DNA from: JABWAN01 sp041918175
GTDB taxonomy: Bacteria > Zhuqueibacterota > Zhuqueibacteria > Zhuqueibacterales > Zhuqueibacteraceae
Direction: 5' to 3'
Assembly (NCBI GenBank): GCA_041918175.1
Contig: JAYRWE010000107.1
Coordinates: forward strand, 62,001 to 126,000
Length of the DNA: 64,000 bases
The stretch's first letter is position 1; each line of letters opens with the position of its first letter. Below are positions 16,883 to 24,902 of this stretch, one piece after another. Both the position numbers and the translations under genes were made by a program. A model generated the notes under the pieces. It searched no databases. It was not told the DNA's origin and saw only the letters and a program-made list of their open reading frames with translations.

Positions 16883-17181
16883 AGGATTTCGCCTTTCTTG
16901 ATTGCGTCTGTGAAGTAAGCAGTGACGATGAATGCATCATCCGTTAGAGCTTTGACGACAACGCAAAGATACTTCCGCGTCACCGGCGTTGAAGCATAAT
17001 GCCGATAAAATAATTCAACTGTCTCATCCGTTCGTGACCTCACAACCTTTTGAGGAACAAGCAAAGTCATTTGCAGTTTATCAAGCTGCCCTGTCATTTC
17101 GGGATGATCCGAAATCAGATGCTCGTAGCGCTCATCCGTCAAACGGACTTCTCTACCGTAAATGTCTTTGAATTTCCGCAT
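16867..17181 (-). CDS. small BECR/PBECR-like protein, putative toxin partner of DUF2283
   Basis: This 104-residue protein has the layout of barnase-EndoU-colicin-RelE-like domains: VRLTDERYEHLISDHPEM (His-containing helix), a KVVRSRTDETVELFYRHY strand-turn-strand, KYLCVVVK and FIVTAYFTDAIKKGE. The paired His and Arg in these positions suggest an RNase-like active site, but this is a fold-level guess. The ATG at 17181 was preferred over a TTG four codons upstream. It is coupled to the DUF2283 gene, so a toxin-antitoxin role is the best inference. Confidence 0.7.
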   Translation of the reverse strand: MRKFKDIYGREVRLTDERYEHLISDHPEMTGQLDKLQMTLLVPQKVVRSRTDETVELFYRHYASTPVTRKYLCVVVKALTDDAFIVTAYFTDAIKKGEILWPKR

Positions 17182-17218
17182 CGACGAATCCAAGTTTCTA
17201 TAACCAAAGCGCCAATTG

Positions 17219-17539
17219 CTAAAAACCTTCTGTCGATGCTCTCAACCTCTCCACCACCTTCCCTCCCATCAAATGCGATTCAATAATCTCTTCCACATCT
17301 TCGAGCGCGACGTGTTTGTACCAAACGCCTTCGGGATAAACGACAACGGTGGGGCCGTGTTCACACAGGTCCAAGCAGCCGGCTTTGTTCGCGCGCATCT
17401 TGTGTTTCAAGCCGCGCTTGTGCAGCTCTTCTTTGAATTTCGCGGCAATGGCCTCGGAGCCTTTGGAGGCGCAGCAGCCTTTGGGATTATCGGGAGGGCG
17501 TTGATTGGTGCAGATGAAGATATGTTTTCCGAAGCGCAT
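17219..17539 (-). CDS. thioredoxin-like [2Fe-2S] ferredoxin
   Basis: 106-residue ferredoxin of the thioredoxin-fold [2Fe-2S] type, a cytoplasmic electron carrier. Four ligand cysteines are visible: Cys10 in IFICTN, Cys22 (next to Cys23) in PKGCC, and Cys55 and Cys59 in KAGCLDLC. The C-terminal GVWYKHVALEDVEEIIESHL segment is typical. The frame is open 32 codons further upstream, but that part only covers degenerate repeat DNA and overlaps the Uma2 gene, so the ATG at 17539 is used. No partner oxidoreductase is adjacent; another ferredoxin lies at 19059. Confidence 0.9.
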   Translation of the reverse strand: MRFGKHIFICTNQRPPDNPKGCCASKGSEAIAAKFKEELHKRGLKHKMRANKAGCLDLCEHGPTVVVYPEGVWYKHVALEDVEEIIESHLMGGKVVERLRASTEGF

Positions 17540-17594
17540 GAGAGGCTGGGAGTTGGGATATTCGGATATTGGGGGAATTGGGTTATTGCGTTTT
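17540..17594. repeat. degenerate GGATATTCGG repeat after Uma2 stop codon
   Basis: The plus strand reads GTTGGGATATTCGGATATTGG followed by GGGAATTGGGTTATTG, short GGATATT-like units. It starts right after the stop codon of the upstream Uma2 gene and occupies the gap to the ferredoxin start. The same unit type occurs inside the peptide-transporter gene. Confidence 0.7.
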
Positions 17595-18239
17595 TCAGCT
17601 TTGAGAGGATTCAGCACTCGTTGCTGCGGGCGCATTGGGCCACGTGAAGATTTGGCTCAACTCAATTTGAAAGCCGGGCAACAATGTAGGAGAAGCGAGA
17701 ACATCGCGCGTCCAATGTTGCGTATTCGGCGTCAGTACCATTACGCCTTTTTCATAGGGATCGATCAGCCACACTTCGCGGCTGCCTCTTTCAAAGTAGA
17801 GCTTGGCTTTCTCAAAGAGTTTCGTCCACGCGTCGTCGCTCGAAATGATCTCCACGGCAATGTCGGGCGCGCGCGTGGGATAGCTTTCGCCCCCTGCAAT
17901 ATGCTCATTGAGAATGATCGAAAGATCGGGCACACGACTTTCATACGAGCTATCCGGCCAGAGACGATGCGTTAATTCTGATAGAACTTGGCCGATTGGG
18001 TTCGTTTCAAAATAATTGTCCAACTTACTGCCAAGTCGAATCTGTGTGCGGGCGTGATAATAATCCGGCATTTTGAAAACCATCCTTCCCTTGATTAACT
18101 CAAACGACCGGCCGTCCGCGAGCGCATTGGCTTGCTCCAAAGTCAGCATCGTCGGCGGCGAGGAGACGCTTGGTCTTTCCAATTCGGCATGGCGTCGCTC
18201 TTCTTTTTTATAAACCTTTTCTTCAAGCATCGTGGTCAT
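17595..18239 (-). CDS. Uma2 family protein (DUF820), copy 1
   Basis: This 214-residue protein of the Uma2/DUF820 family has a PD-(D/E)XK nuclease-like fold. Motifs are PDLSIIL, APDIAVEIIS (catalytic-type Asp and Glu), KAKLYFERGSREVWLIDP (Lys and Asp) and a C-terminal LPGFQIELSQIF. Members are numerous in cyanobacteria and related groups and their function is unknown. It is closely similar along its whole length to the next gene upstream (18270-18890), and both start MTT-LEEK/KEK, so this is a tandem duplication. The two genes are 30 bp apart. Confidence 0.92.
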   Translation of the reverse strand: MTTMLEEKVYKKEERRHAELERPSVSSPPTMLTLEQANALADGRSFELIKGRMVFKMPDYYHARTQIRLGSKLDNYFETNPIGQVLSELTHRLWPDSSYESRVPDLSIILNEHIAGGESYPTRAPDIAVEIISSDDAWTKLFEKAKLYFERGSREVWLIDPYEKGVMVLTPNTQHWTRDVLASPTLLPGFQIELSQIFTWPNAPAATSAESSQS

Positions 18240-18269
18240 GGTATTTCACTCGATGAGAGGGGAAGCAAT

Positions 18270-18890
18270 TCATTGCGCGGCCGCGGGCGCGTTGGGCCAT
18301 GCGAAGATTTGGCTCAATTCAATTTGCAAACCGGGCAGCAACTCGGGAGAGGTGAGCGTATTCCATTCCCAACGCCGGGCAGTGGGCGTGAGCACAAGCA
18401 CGCCTTTTTCATAGGGATCGACGAGCCATACTTCGCGGCTGCCTTTTTCGAAATAGAGTTTGGCTTTCTCGAAGAGCTTGGTCCACGCATCGTCGCTGGA
18501 AATGATTTCAACCGCAATGTCGGGCGCGCGCGTGGGATAGCGCTCTCCCAATTCAAGGTGCTCGTTGAGAATGATCGAGAGATCGGGCATGCGGCCTTCG
18601 TGCTTGTTTTCCGGCCAAAAGCGATGGGTCAATTCCGTTAATACACGCCCCACCGGTTTGGCTAGAAAATAATTAAAGAAGTGACCGCACAAGAGTGCTT
18701 GCGTTTGTGAATGATCATAATCCGGCATTTTGAAGACTATCCTTCCCTTGATGAGCTCAAACGGCCGCCCATTGGCGAGTTTGTTGGCTTGCTCCAAAGT
18801 CAGCTTAGCGGGCGGCGAGGAAGTTGGCCGTTCTACTTCGATCAAGACCTTCTCTTCGGTGTAGGCCTTTTCTTTGAGTATCGTAGTCAT
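18270..18890 (-). CDS. Uma2 family protein (DUF820), copy 2
   Basis: This 206-residue paralog of copy 1 has the same motif order: MPDLSIILNEH, APDIAVEIISSDDAW, KAKLYFEKGSREVWLVDP and LPGLQIELSQIFAWPNAP. The conserved core predicts a restriction-endonuclease-like fold; the activity is unknown. The ATG at 18890 aligns with the start of the paralog, although the frame is open for 39 codons more. The differences are spread evenly, so the duplication is not very recent. Confidence 0.92.
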   Translation of the reverse strand: MTTILKEKAYTEEKVLIEVERPTSSPPAKLTLEQANKLANGRPFELIKGRIVFKMPDYDHSQTQALLCGHFFNYFLAKPVGRVLTELTHRFWPENKHEGRMPDLSIILNEHLELGERYPTRAPDIAVEIISSDDAWTKLFEKAKLYFEKGSREVWLVDPYEKGVLVLTPTARRWEWNTLTSPELLPGLQIELSQIFAWPNAPAAAQ

Positions 18891-19058
18891 GGGATCACGC
18901 TCTTCTGCAATTCTAAAAACCAAAAGCTTTGGGGAAGCGGATTTTACGAATATCGCGGATAAAGCTTGGGCAGCGTGAACGCAGATTTGAAGGAGTTCAA
19001 ATTGCACTCACGCCAAACTTCCCCTCTGCGTTCAAATGCTTTGTCGCAAATGGACAAA

Positions 19059-19475
19059 TCAAAACAGCGGGCTGCCGACCATTTCGAACACCATGAACAC
19101 GACCGCGCCGAGCGTGAGTATGCCGAAGATGCCGGCGAGTGCGACAAACTTGAGGTTCTCTTGCATCTCCACGCCATACTCCATTGCGAGCGCGGTGTTC
19201 ACGGTCACATCGCCGGTGATTTTGGCCTGGCAGGCGAGCCGCGTTTTGGAGCCTGCGCCGAATTGCAGCTTCTCAAAAAAAGATTGTTTGCTCACGCACG
19301 TGTCGGGCGTGATAGTGACTTTATCCGAGCCGCAGAGGCCGAAGCCGCGGCAATTGAGCAGCTTGTTCACGCCGCCATACACGCTCACACCCGCTTGCTG
19401 CGCGGCTTTGCGCAAGCTCGTGCCTTCGGCCACTTCCACTTTCACGTTCTCGTTTTGAAAAGTCACGGTCGGCAT
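19059..19475 (-). CDS. membrane-anchored 2Fe-2S ferredoxin-like protein with Cys-to-Asp ligand change
   Basis: This 138-residue protein has a plant-type ferredoxin beta-grasp domain (about 1-100) and one C-terminal membrane helix (FVALAGIFGILTLGAVVFM), so it probably sits on the cytoplasmic face of the membrane. Relatives carry C-x5-C-x2-C followed later by a fourth Cys. Here the motif reads NCRGFGLCGSD, so the third ligand position is Asp; the fourth Cys is in RLACQAK. The codon GAT at this position is clear in the DNA. Either Asp ligates the cluster or the cluster is lost. A degenerate inverted repeat separates it from the zinc-ribbon/TPR gene upstream. Confidence 0.85.
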   Translation of the reverse strand: MPTVTFQNENVKVEVAEGTSLRKAAQQAGVSVYGGVNKLLNCRGFGLCGSDKVTITPDTCVSKQSFFEKLQFGAGSKTRLACQAKITGDVTVNTALAMEYGVEMQENLKFVALAGIFGILTLGAVVFMVFEMVGSPLF

Positions 19476-19491
19476 AACGGTCTTCCTTAAA

Positions 19492-19596
19492 ATGGATTGA
19501 TGGATGAATGGATTTATGGATTGGTGGATCGGTGGGTTGAGGGATGATGGAAGTCCCGCCCCAACAATCCATCAATCCAATAATCCACCAATCCAA
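19492..19596. repeat. degenerate TGGATTGA inverted repeat
   Basis: The left half (about 19492-19550) is built of TGGATTGA/TGGATGAA/TGGATTTA-like 8-mers; the right half (about 19567-19596) carries the complement (ATCCATCAATCCAATAATCC). The whole can fold into a long imperfect hairpin. It lies just after the stop codon of the TPR gene (19603). A second copy of the same type is at 50542-50695. Confidence 0.85.
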
Positions 19597-19602
19597 GCGG
19601 GC

Positions 19603-20415
19603 TTATTCGTTCGCCATTGCCTCGAGGCTTTGCTTCGCGCGTTGGGCGAGGTCGCTGTTCGCGTTGCGCGCGATGACTTTGTCCCACCACTCTTTGGCTT
19701 TGTCATGCTCGTGTTTTGCGGCATAGATGACGCCAAGATTGTACATGGCAAAGTCATAGTCGGGACGATGCTGCAACACTTCATGCAACTCCGTGAGCGC
19801 TTGGTCGCGTTGATTGTTGTTGAACAAAGCTCCGGCGTAATTCATCCGCGCTTCGACGTTCTTGGGTTCGACGGCGAGAATGCTTTTATAATATTCCGCG
19901 GCTTGTTCGAATTTGCCGGCCATATCGAACAACGCGCCGAGGTGCGCGAGCGCATTCACATCTTTCGGATTGGCGGCCACGGTCGCCTTGAGCGAATCAA
20001 TTTGTTTGAACACCGGCGCCATTTGCGCCATATCGGATTGTTCTTCTCCTCCGCCTTGCGGCATGGTTTGCGTCTGCTGCTGCTGTGACATGCCGTTGGT
20101 CTCGCCGGGCTTGGGATTCGCGGGATTATAGAACAGCAAGAACAAAATGCCGATGAGCACCACCGTGCCTAGCAGAGGCAAAAGGATCAACAGCGGCGCA
20201 GGCCGCGAGGGCGCGGTGGCTTGCTCCATGCTTGAACTGCGAGCGACGGGAGTTGTCGCTCCGACGGACGCGCCACATTGACTGCAAAACTGCGCGTTGG
20301 CTTTCAACGAGGCGTTACACGACGAGCAAGAGTTCTCACTCGAAGCCTTCGCTCCACAGTTGGAACAAAAGCGGCTGTTCGCCGCCACTTCATGACCACA
20401 ACTTTGACACTTCAT
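19603..20415 (-). CDS. zinc-ribbon, single-pass membrane, TPR protein
   Basis: This 270-residue protein has two zinc ribbons at the N-terminus (CQSCGHEVAANSRFCSNCG at about 3-21 and CSSCNASLKANAQFCSQCG at about 30-48), a Ser/Thr/Pro linker, one membrane helix (about 73-95), a Gln/Gly-rich linker and then three to four TPR units (about 140-265, for example NALAHLGALFDMAGKFEQAAEYY). The ribbons should be cytoplasmic and the TPRs periplasmic. Such proteins are scaffolds, and the partner is unknown. It ends 7 bp before a degenerate repeat and begins 10 bp after the SirB1-like gene. Confidence 0.88.
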   Translation of the reverse strand: MKCQSCGHEVAANSRFCSNCGAKASSENSCSSCNASLKANAQFCSQCGASVGATTPVARSSSMEQATAPSRPAPLLILLPLLGTVVLIGILFLLFYNPANPKPGETNGMSQQQQTQTMPQGGGEEQSDMAQMAPVFKQIDSLKATVAANPKDVNALAHLGALFDMAGKFEQAAEYYKSILAVEPKNVEARMNYAGALFNNNQRDQALTELHEVLQHRPDYDFAMYNLGVIYAAKHEHDKAKEWWDKVIARNANSDLAQRAKQSLEAMANE

Positions 20416-20424
20416 CGCATTCCT

Positions 20425-21285
20425 TTATCCATGAGTTCTCAACATCTTTAAAATACGATCCAAGCGCGTCGCTTTTTCTTGCTGCGCTTGATGTTCATAA
20501 ATCAAAACTAAATTGCGAATCATGCGCGCGAGCATGACGCGCGTCGACGCCGGGCGCAAACTGTCTTCTTCGAGGACGTAGCCGGAGTTTTGCAAAATCA
20601 GCGCACACTCGGCGCGGGTGATCATGCGGCCGTGGTGAAAGGGGTCGAAATAAAACGATTCGCGCATCGTGTGATATTGACAGATAAAATGCACGGGCAT
20701 GTTGATGCCGCGAATGGGCAACCGCAAGCGCCGCGCGATCAGCAAATAAACCAGCGAGAGCGTGACGGGAATGCCGGTGCGCCGCTCGAGCACGCGATTG
20801 AGGTATGTATTGTCGGTTTCATAATAAGTCTTCGTATTGCCGTAAAAACCTTCTTCTTTAAACAAAACTTGATTGATGGTTTCCACGATCACCCGTCCGC
20901 CCGGCGCGGAATCCAGATATGCAAGGCGCATTCGCACGCGCTCGGCCATTTCATCCAACTCGCGTTGATGCGCGGCCACATCGACATCGGAATAACCGAA
21001 ACGCGCGAGCAGGAACGCGGCGTGCTCCAAGTCAATCTCTTCATCATCGCGCAAGCCCAAGAGATAAAATGAGCCGAGCAAATCTTCCTGCCGAATTTTA
21101 TCCAAAATATGCCGCGCCTCGATGCGCACCTTGCCTTCGAGATCGGCTTGGGTCGCTTCATAGAGATGGTCTTCGGCTTCCACGCCAAAGGCAAACAAGC
21201 GCTCGCGCGCAACATGGCGAATGCCGCGGTCGTCATCCCCCAGCAGTGTGATCAATGCGCGAATTTCATCGGTGGATTTTTTCAC
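20425..21285 (-). CDS. SirB1-like transglutaminase-fold protein
   Basis: 286-residue SirB1 family protein. The family signature VIVETINQVLFKEEGFYGN is followed by LERRTGIPVTLSLVYLLIARRL and MPVHFICQYH, as in the transglutaminase-like domain. The N-terminal 90 residues form helices resembling HEAT-like repeats (DDDRGIRHVARERLF). SirB1 proteins have no settled function; the usual catalytic Cys of transglutaminases is not obvious at the helix start. It starts with GTG, overlapping the stop of the upstream nucleotidyltransferase-like gene (GTGA), so it is coupled to that gene. Confidence 0.88.
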   Translation of the reverse strand: MKKSTDEIRALITLLGDDDRGIRHVARERLFAFGVEAEDHLYEATQADLEGKVRIEARHILDKIRQEDLLGSFYLLGLRDDEEIDLEHAAFLLARFGYSDVDVAAHQRELDEMAERVRMRLAYLDSAPGGRVIVETINQVLFKEEGFYGNTKTYYETDNTYLNRVLERRTGIPVTLSLVYLLIARRLRLPIRGINMPVHFICQYHTMRESFYFDPFHHGRMITRAECALILQNSGYVLEEDSLRPASTRVMLARMIRNLVLIYEHQAQQEKATRLDRILKMLRTHG

Positions 21286-21998
21286 AACTCTCCTTCACTG
21301 GTTCCAATGCCGCTTTGCGCCGCCTGCCAGATGCGTTCGTATTCGGCGCGCACGCTGTGGTCAAGTTTCTGGGTGAAGTCAAAAGGCAGTTGCAATGCGA
21401 TAATCAAATCTTGCACATCGGCGAGATCGCGCATGCGATGCGGCGCGGTCATGCCGGACGCGAGTTTCAATTCAACGAGTTTCTCCAACGTGATGTAATC
21501 CACGTCGCCGCTGCGAAACTCATGTTGTGCGGGAGCAGGAAATACCACGGGCTTGGGCAAACCGTCGCCGGGATATTCTCCGCTCGTGATCACTTCGATT
21601 TTTATCTTTGAGGAAACGTCGCGAAAAGTTTTTTGCGCGCCGGGAAACGCGGCGACATAGCCGCGACCGACAAGGCGTTCATGAAATCGTTGCAAGCCTT
21701 CCGCTGTGAGCAGAATATCAACGTCCAACGTGAATCTCGGATAGCCATGCGCCGCGAGCGCCATCGCTCCAAGCACGGCGTAGTCTATCTGCTCTTCTTC
21801 CAAGCAGCGCGCGAGGCGGCTCATAGTTTCATAAACCGGACCTTTGTTCATAAAAAAATCCCCGGCGAGTTCAGCAATTTCATCAAATGAAAGTTGCGAG
21901 CGCTGCGGCAGTGTGAATCCCGTGCGCCCGGCGTTTCCATGCAACACAACGCTCTCTGCGCGCGGCTCATCTGCTAGGGTGGTGAGATTCGAATTCAT
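21282..21998 (-). CDS. nucleotidyltransferase-fold protein
   Basis: This 238-residue protein has a nucleotidyltransferase-like core: DYAVLGAMALAAHGYPRFTLDVDILL (about 72-97; Gly-Ala pair and the D-x-D motif), followed by KIKIEVITSG and VDYITLEKLVELKLASG. This resembles AbiEii-like or MJ1435-like nucleotidyltransferases. The N-terminal 65 residues are not conserved-looking. The gene is coupled to the SirB1-like gene by a 4-bp overlap and has no abortive-infection partner beside it, so a defence role is unsupported. Confidence 0.75.
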   Translation of the reverse strand: MNSNLTTLADEPRAESVVLHGNAGRTGFTLPQRSQLSFDEIAELAGDFFMNKGPVYETMSRLARCLEEEQIDYAVLGAMALAAHGYPRFTLDVDILLTAEGLQRFHERLVGRGYVAAFPGAQKTFRDVSSKIKIEVITSGEYPGDGLPKPVVFPAPAQHEFRSGDVDYITLEKLVELKLASGMTAPHRMRDLADVQDLIIALQLPFDFTQKLDHSVRAEYERIWQAAQSGIGTSEGEL

Positions 21999-22141
21999 AT
22001 ACTATTCTTTAATAACCCAAAGCCCACCAGCCGAATCTCGTCGAATAAAAGCTTTTTTCGGCGAAGCTCGGTGTCTTCGGCGCCTCTCGGCGGAAAAGCC
22101 TTTGCTTTTTTGCACGGAATTGACTCGAGAGAGACGAATGC

Positions 22142-22792
22142 TCACGCACTCGCGCTGCGCTTTTGGCCAAAACGATTTTCCGTGCCCGCGAGCAAACGGC
22201 GCACGTTTTGGCGATGGGTGTAAATGATCAAAACCGTCAACGCGACGCTAAACTGAAACATCGCGTCCGGCACATCGTTTTTGAAAATTCTCTCGCCGAG
22301 CAGCAACACCACGGGGAGACACGTCGCCGCGATCATGGAGCCGAGCGAAATATAGCGCGTGAGATAAACCACGCCGACAAAAATGCCAAAGCACACGAGC
22401 GCCGCAATCGGATACAGCGCGACGATCATGCCCGTGGCTGTGCCCACGCCTTTGCCGCCGCGAAAGTTCGCGAACACGGTCCAAATATGCCCAATGACCG
22501 CGGCCACGCCGCAGATAATCGGCAGCACAGTGGCGTCAATATGCGAAGGCCCGAAAGGTTGCCAACGCGCGATCCAAAGCGTGGCAACGAAACCTTTGAG
22601 CGCGTCGACGATCATCACGAAAATGCCTGGCTTCCAGCCGAGCACGCGAAACACATTCGTGCCGCCGGCGTTGCCGCTGCCTTCATTGCGAATATCGAAG
22701 TCTGCACCGCGCAAAATTTTTCCGACGATGATGGAAGTTGGAATCGAACCGACGAGATAACTGGTGAGGACAACGGTGAAGAAAGATAACAT
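22142..22792 (-). CDS. plsY: acyl-phosphate:glycerol-3-phosphate acyltransferase
   Basis: Inner-membrane enzyme making lysophosphatidate from acyl-phosphate and glycerol 3-phosphate, the first acylation of phospholipid synthesis. Family motifs are VGSIPTSIIVGK near the N-terminus, RNEGSGNAGGTNVFRVLG (substrate loop) and FRGGKGVGTATG. About five membrane helices and 216 residues are normal. It lies 87 bp downstream of the DAK2-DegV fusion gene (same strand). Both concern acyl-phosphate chemistry, as FakAB makes acyl-phosphate and PlsY uses it, so the pairing makes metabolic sense. Confidence 0.95.
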   Translation of the reverse strand: MLSFFTVVLTSYLVGSIPTSIIVGKILRGADFDIRNEGSGNAGGTNVFRVLGWKPGIFVMIVDALKGFVATLWIARWQPFGPSHIDATVLPIICGVAAVIGHIWTVFANFRGGKGVGTATGMIVALYPIAALVCFGIFVGVVYLTRYISLGSMIAATCLPVVLLLGERIFKNDVPDAMFQFSVALTVLIIYTHRQNVRRLLAGTENRFGQKRSASA

Positions 22793-22878
22793 AGGAATGG
22801 CTCCGAAAAGAGCATTGCAAATTGAAAACTTTAAATTTTCAATTTAAAATTTAAAATGCTTTTGGCTTTTGTACTTTC

Positions 22879-24672
22879 TCATTCCCCCAAAAAAGCAATC
22901 GTCGCCGCGCCGGGCCCGGCGTGCGCGCCGAGCGCGGGCGAAACCGCGACGATAGGCACTTCTTTCAATTCAAAATGTTGGCGCAATTGCTTGGCATAAT
23001 AGGCTGCGGTCTCAGGCGCATTGGCGTGGCCGACCATAAATTTGAGATTGCGTTTGCCCATGGCCTCGCGCTTCACGATTTCAATCAGCTTCTTATGTCC
23101 CGCCTCGCCGCCAAAAGTTTTGGCGATCACTTCGGGCTTGCCTTCGGCGTTAAATTTGAGCAGCGGTTTGAGATTCAACAAGTTTGCAAGCGCGCCGCGA
23201 AACTTTGAAACACGACCACCGGCCACGAGATAGCGCATGGTTTCAACACTCACGAATACCTGCACGTTCTTAATCGCCCAAGCGACCCGTTGCTTCACTG
23301 CTTCGATGTTCGCACCGGAGGCAACGGCATCGACGGCTTCGCGCACAATCAAGCCTAAGCCGATCGTCACACTCTTCGAATCCACCACTTGCACATCGAT
23401 GTTGTCCTTCACCATTTGCGAAGCGCGCACCGCGGATTGATACGTGCCGCTCGCGCCGCCGGTGAGAATAATCGCAAGCGCTTGGCGATGATGCTGCGCG
23501 GCCTGCAAATACACTTCTCGAAAATCCGCGGGCGCAGGTTGCGAAGTCGTCGGCGGTTGCGCCGCGAGCGTGAGCATGTGATAAAAATCGCGGTCCGTGA
23601 TGGTGACTTTATCGACGTAACTGCGATTGCCGAACATGACGAGCACAGGCACCATGCGAATATTGTGGCGGATAAAATCTTCGGCGGGGAGATCGCACGA
23701 GGAGTCGGTGATGAGGGCGATGGTTTGCAACTCCGGATCGTGATGCGCGCGCGAGTGTTGATTGCGCATGTCGTCTTTGCGCGCATCAACCAACTCGCCG
23801 TAGCCGCGCGCAATATCAAAAACCGTTTCCGGCTCGTTGGTGTGAATATGCACGCGCACGCGCTCGTTGGAGCCGGCCACAATCATTGAGTCGCCGAGCG
23901 CGGCGAGTTTTAGTTTAAGGCCGTTGCGGTCAATGCCTTTGCCGGTGATGAAGGCCTGCGTGCAATATTGAAACTTGATTTCTTCGGGCGCCTCTTCCAC
24001 TTTAGCTTTGGCATTGCCAAAATCTAAAATGCCGCGCGCGAGGCGCTCAATTTTGCCTGATTGAATGAAGTTGATCGCGCCTTCGAGCAAATGCACAAAG
24101 CCTTGCGCGCCCGCATCGACCACGCCGGCCTTGGCCAACTCTTTCAACTTCTCCGGCGTTCGGCGCAACGAATCCGAAGCCGCATGCAGCGAGCTATCGA
24201 TGAGTGTCGGAAAATCCGTGAAGCGCTCCCACGTTTCGTGAATGTGCTTCGCCCAATCTTGAATCACCGTGAGAATCGTGCCTTCGCGCGGCTCGGCAAT
24301 CGCTTCGCGCGCCAGCTTCGCCGCGTGTTGCACCGCATGCGCGAAGCCCGCGAGATCCGAGCGCTCTTTTCCGGCAAAGCCTTCCGACAAACCTTGAAAG
24401 AATTGCGCGAGAATTGCGCCGGAGTTGCCGCGCGCGCCCATCAATGCGGAATCGGCAAGCGCAAGGCTCATGGCATGCACGGATTCGTCGTTGCAATTGA
24501 GCGCACCTTCGGCGACGCTGCGCATCGTGAGCGCCATGTTCGTGCCGGTGTCCGAATCGGGAACGGGAAACACGTTGATGTTGTTGAGGTGCTCCTGCAT
24601 CTGAATCAGACGTTGTGCCGCCGCAACCGTCGCATGTTTCAAGCGCGGTCCGTCGATGTAATTCACAGGCAT
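22879..24672 (-). CDS. fatty acid kinase fusion: DAK2 (FakA-like) + DegV (FakB-like)
   Basis: This 597-residue fusion has an N-terminal DAK2 kinase domain (about 1-205) with NINVFPVPDSDTGTNMALTM and a GARGNSGAILAQFFQG phosphate loop, a FakA-type middle domain (about 220-295) and a C-terminal DegV fatty-acid-binding domain (about 312-597) with ITDSSCDLP, TSQPAPADFREVY, GGASGTYQSA, VVDSKSVTIGLG and YLVAGGRVSK. FakB presents a fatty acid and FakA phosphorylates it to acyl-phosphate; here both would be one polypeptide. The neighbour plsY consumes acyl-phosphate. All recognisable motifs are intact. Confidence 0.93.
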   Translation of the reverse strand: MPVNYIDGPRLKHATVAAAQRLIQMQEHLNNINVFPVPDSDTGTNMALTMRSVAEGALNCNDESVHAMSLALADSALMGARGNSGAILAQFFQGLSEGFAGKERSDLAGFAHAVQHAAKLAREAIAEPREGTILTVIQDWAKHIHETWERFTDFPTLIDSSLHAASDSLRRTPEKLKELAKAGVVDAGAQGFVHLLEGAINFIQSGKIERLARGILDFGNAKAKVEEAPEEIKFQYCTQAFITGKGIDRNGLKLKLAALGDSMIVAGSNERVRVHIHTNEPETVFDIARGYGELVDARKDDMRNQHSRAHHDPELQTIALITDSSCDLPAEDFIRHNIRMVPVLVMFGNRSYVDKVTITDRDFYHMLTLAAQPPTTSQPAPADFREVYLQAAQHHRQALAIILTGGASGTYQSAVRASQMVKDNIDVQVVDSKSVTIGLGLIVREAVDAVASGANIEAVKQRVAWAIKNVQVFVSVETMRYLVAGGRVSKFRGALANLLNLKPLLKFNAEGKPEVIAKTFGGEAGHKKLIEIVKREAMGKRNLKFMVGHANAPETAAYYAKQLRQHFELKEVPIVAVSPALGAHAGPGAATIAFLGE

Positions 24673-24838
24673 GCGCCGAGTCTCCGCGTAAGAGAAGTGT
24701 TGTGTAAGTGGAAAAGTGGATTGGGCACAGGAAAATTTTCGCGACGAATGTAGCGTGAGAGGTAGGAAAAGTCAAGCGAAAAGCTGGCGAGGAAATGCGC
24801 GCGCAACGCAATAAACAAGAATTGTGTGCGAAGAGCGC

Positions 24839-24875
24839 AAAAAAAACTCCCGCGTCGTATTGGCCGCGGGAGTTT
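24839..24875 (-). terminator. intrinsic terminator after GWxTD gene
   Basis: Read on the minus strand this is a perfect 11-bp stem AAACTCCCGCG / CGCGGGAGTTT with a 10-nt loop, followed by a run of T residues (A-run at 24839-24846 on the plus strand). It lies 28 bp beyond the stop codon of the GWxTD protein gene, as expected of a Rho-independent terminator. Confidence 0.88.
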
Positions 24876-24902
24876 CTGAAAGGCGAAAGCAGTGTGCTCG
24901 CC

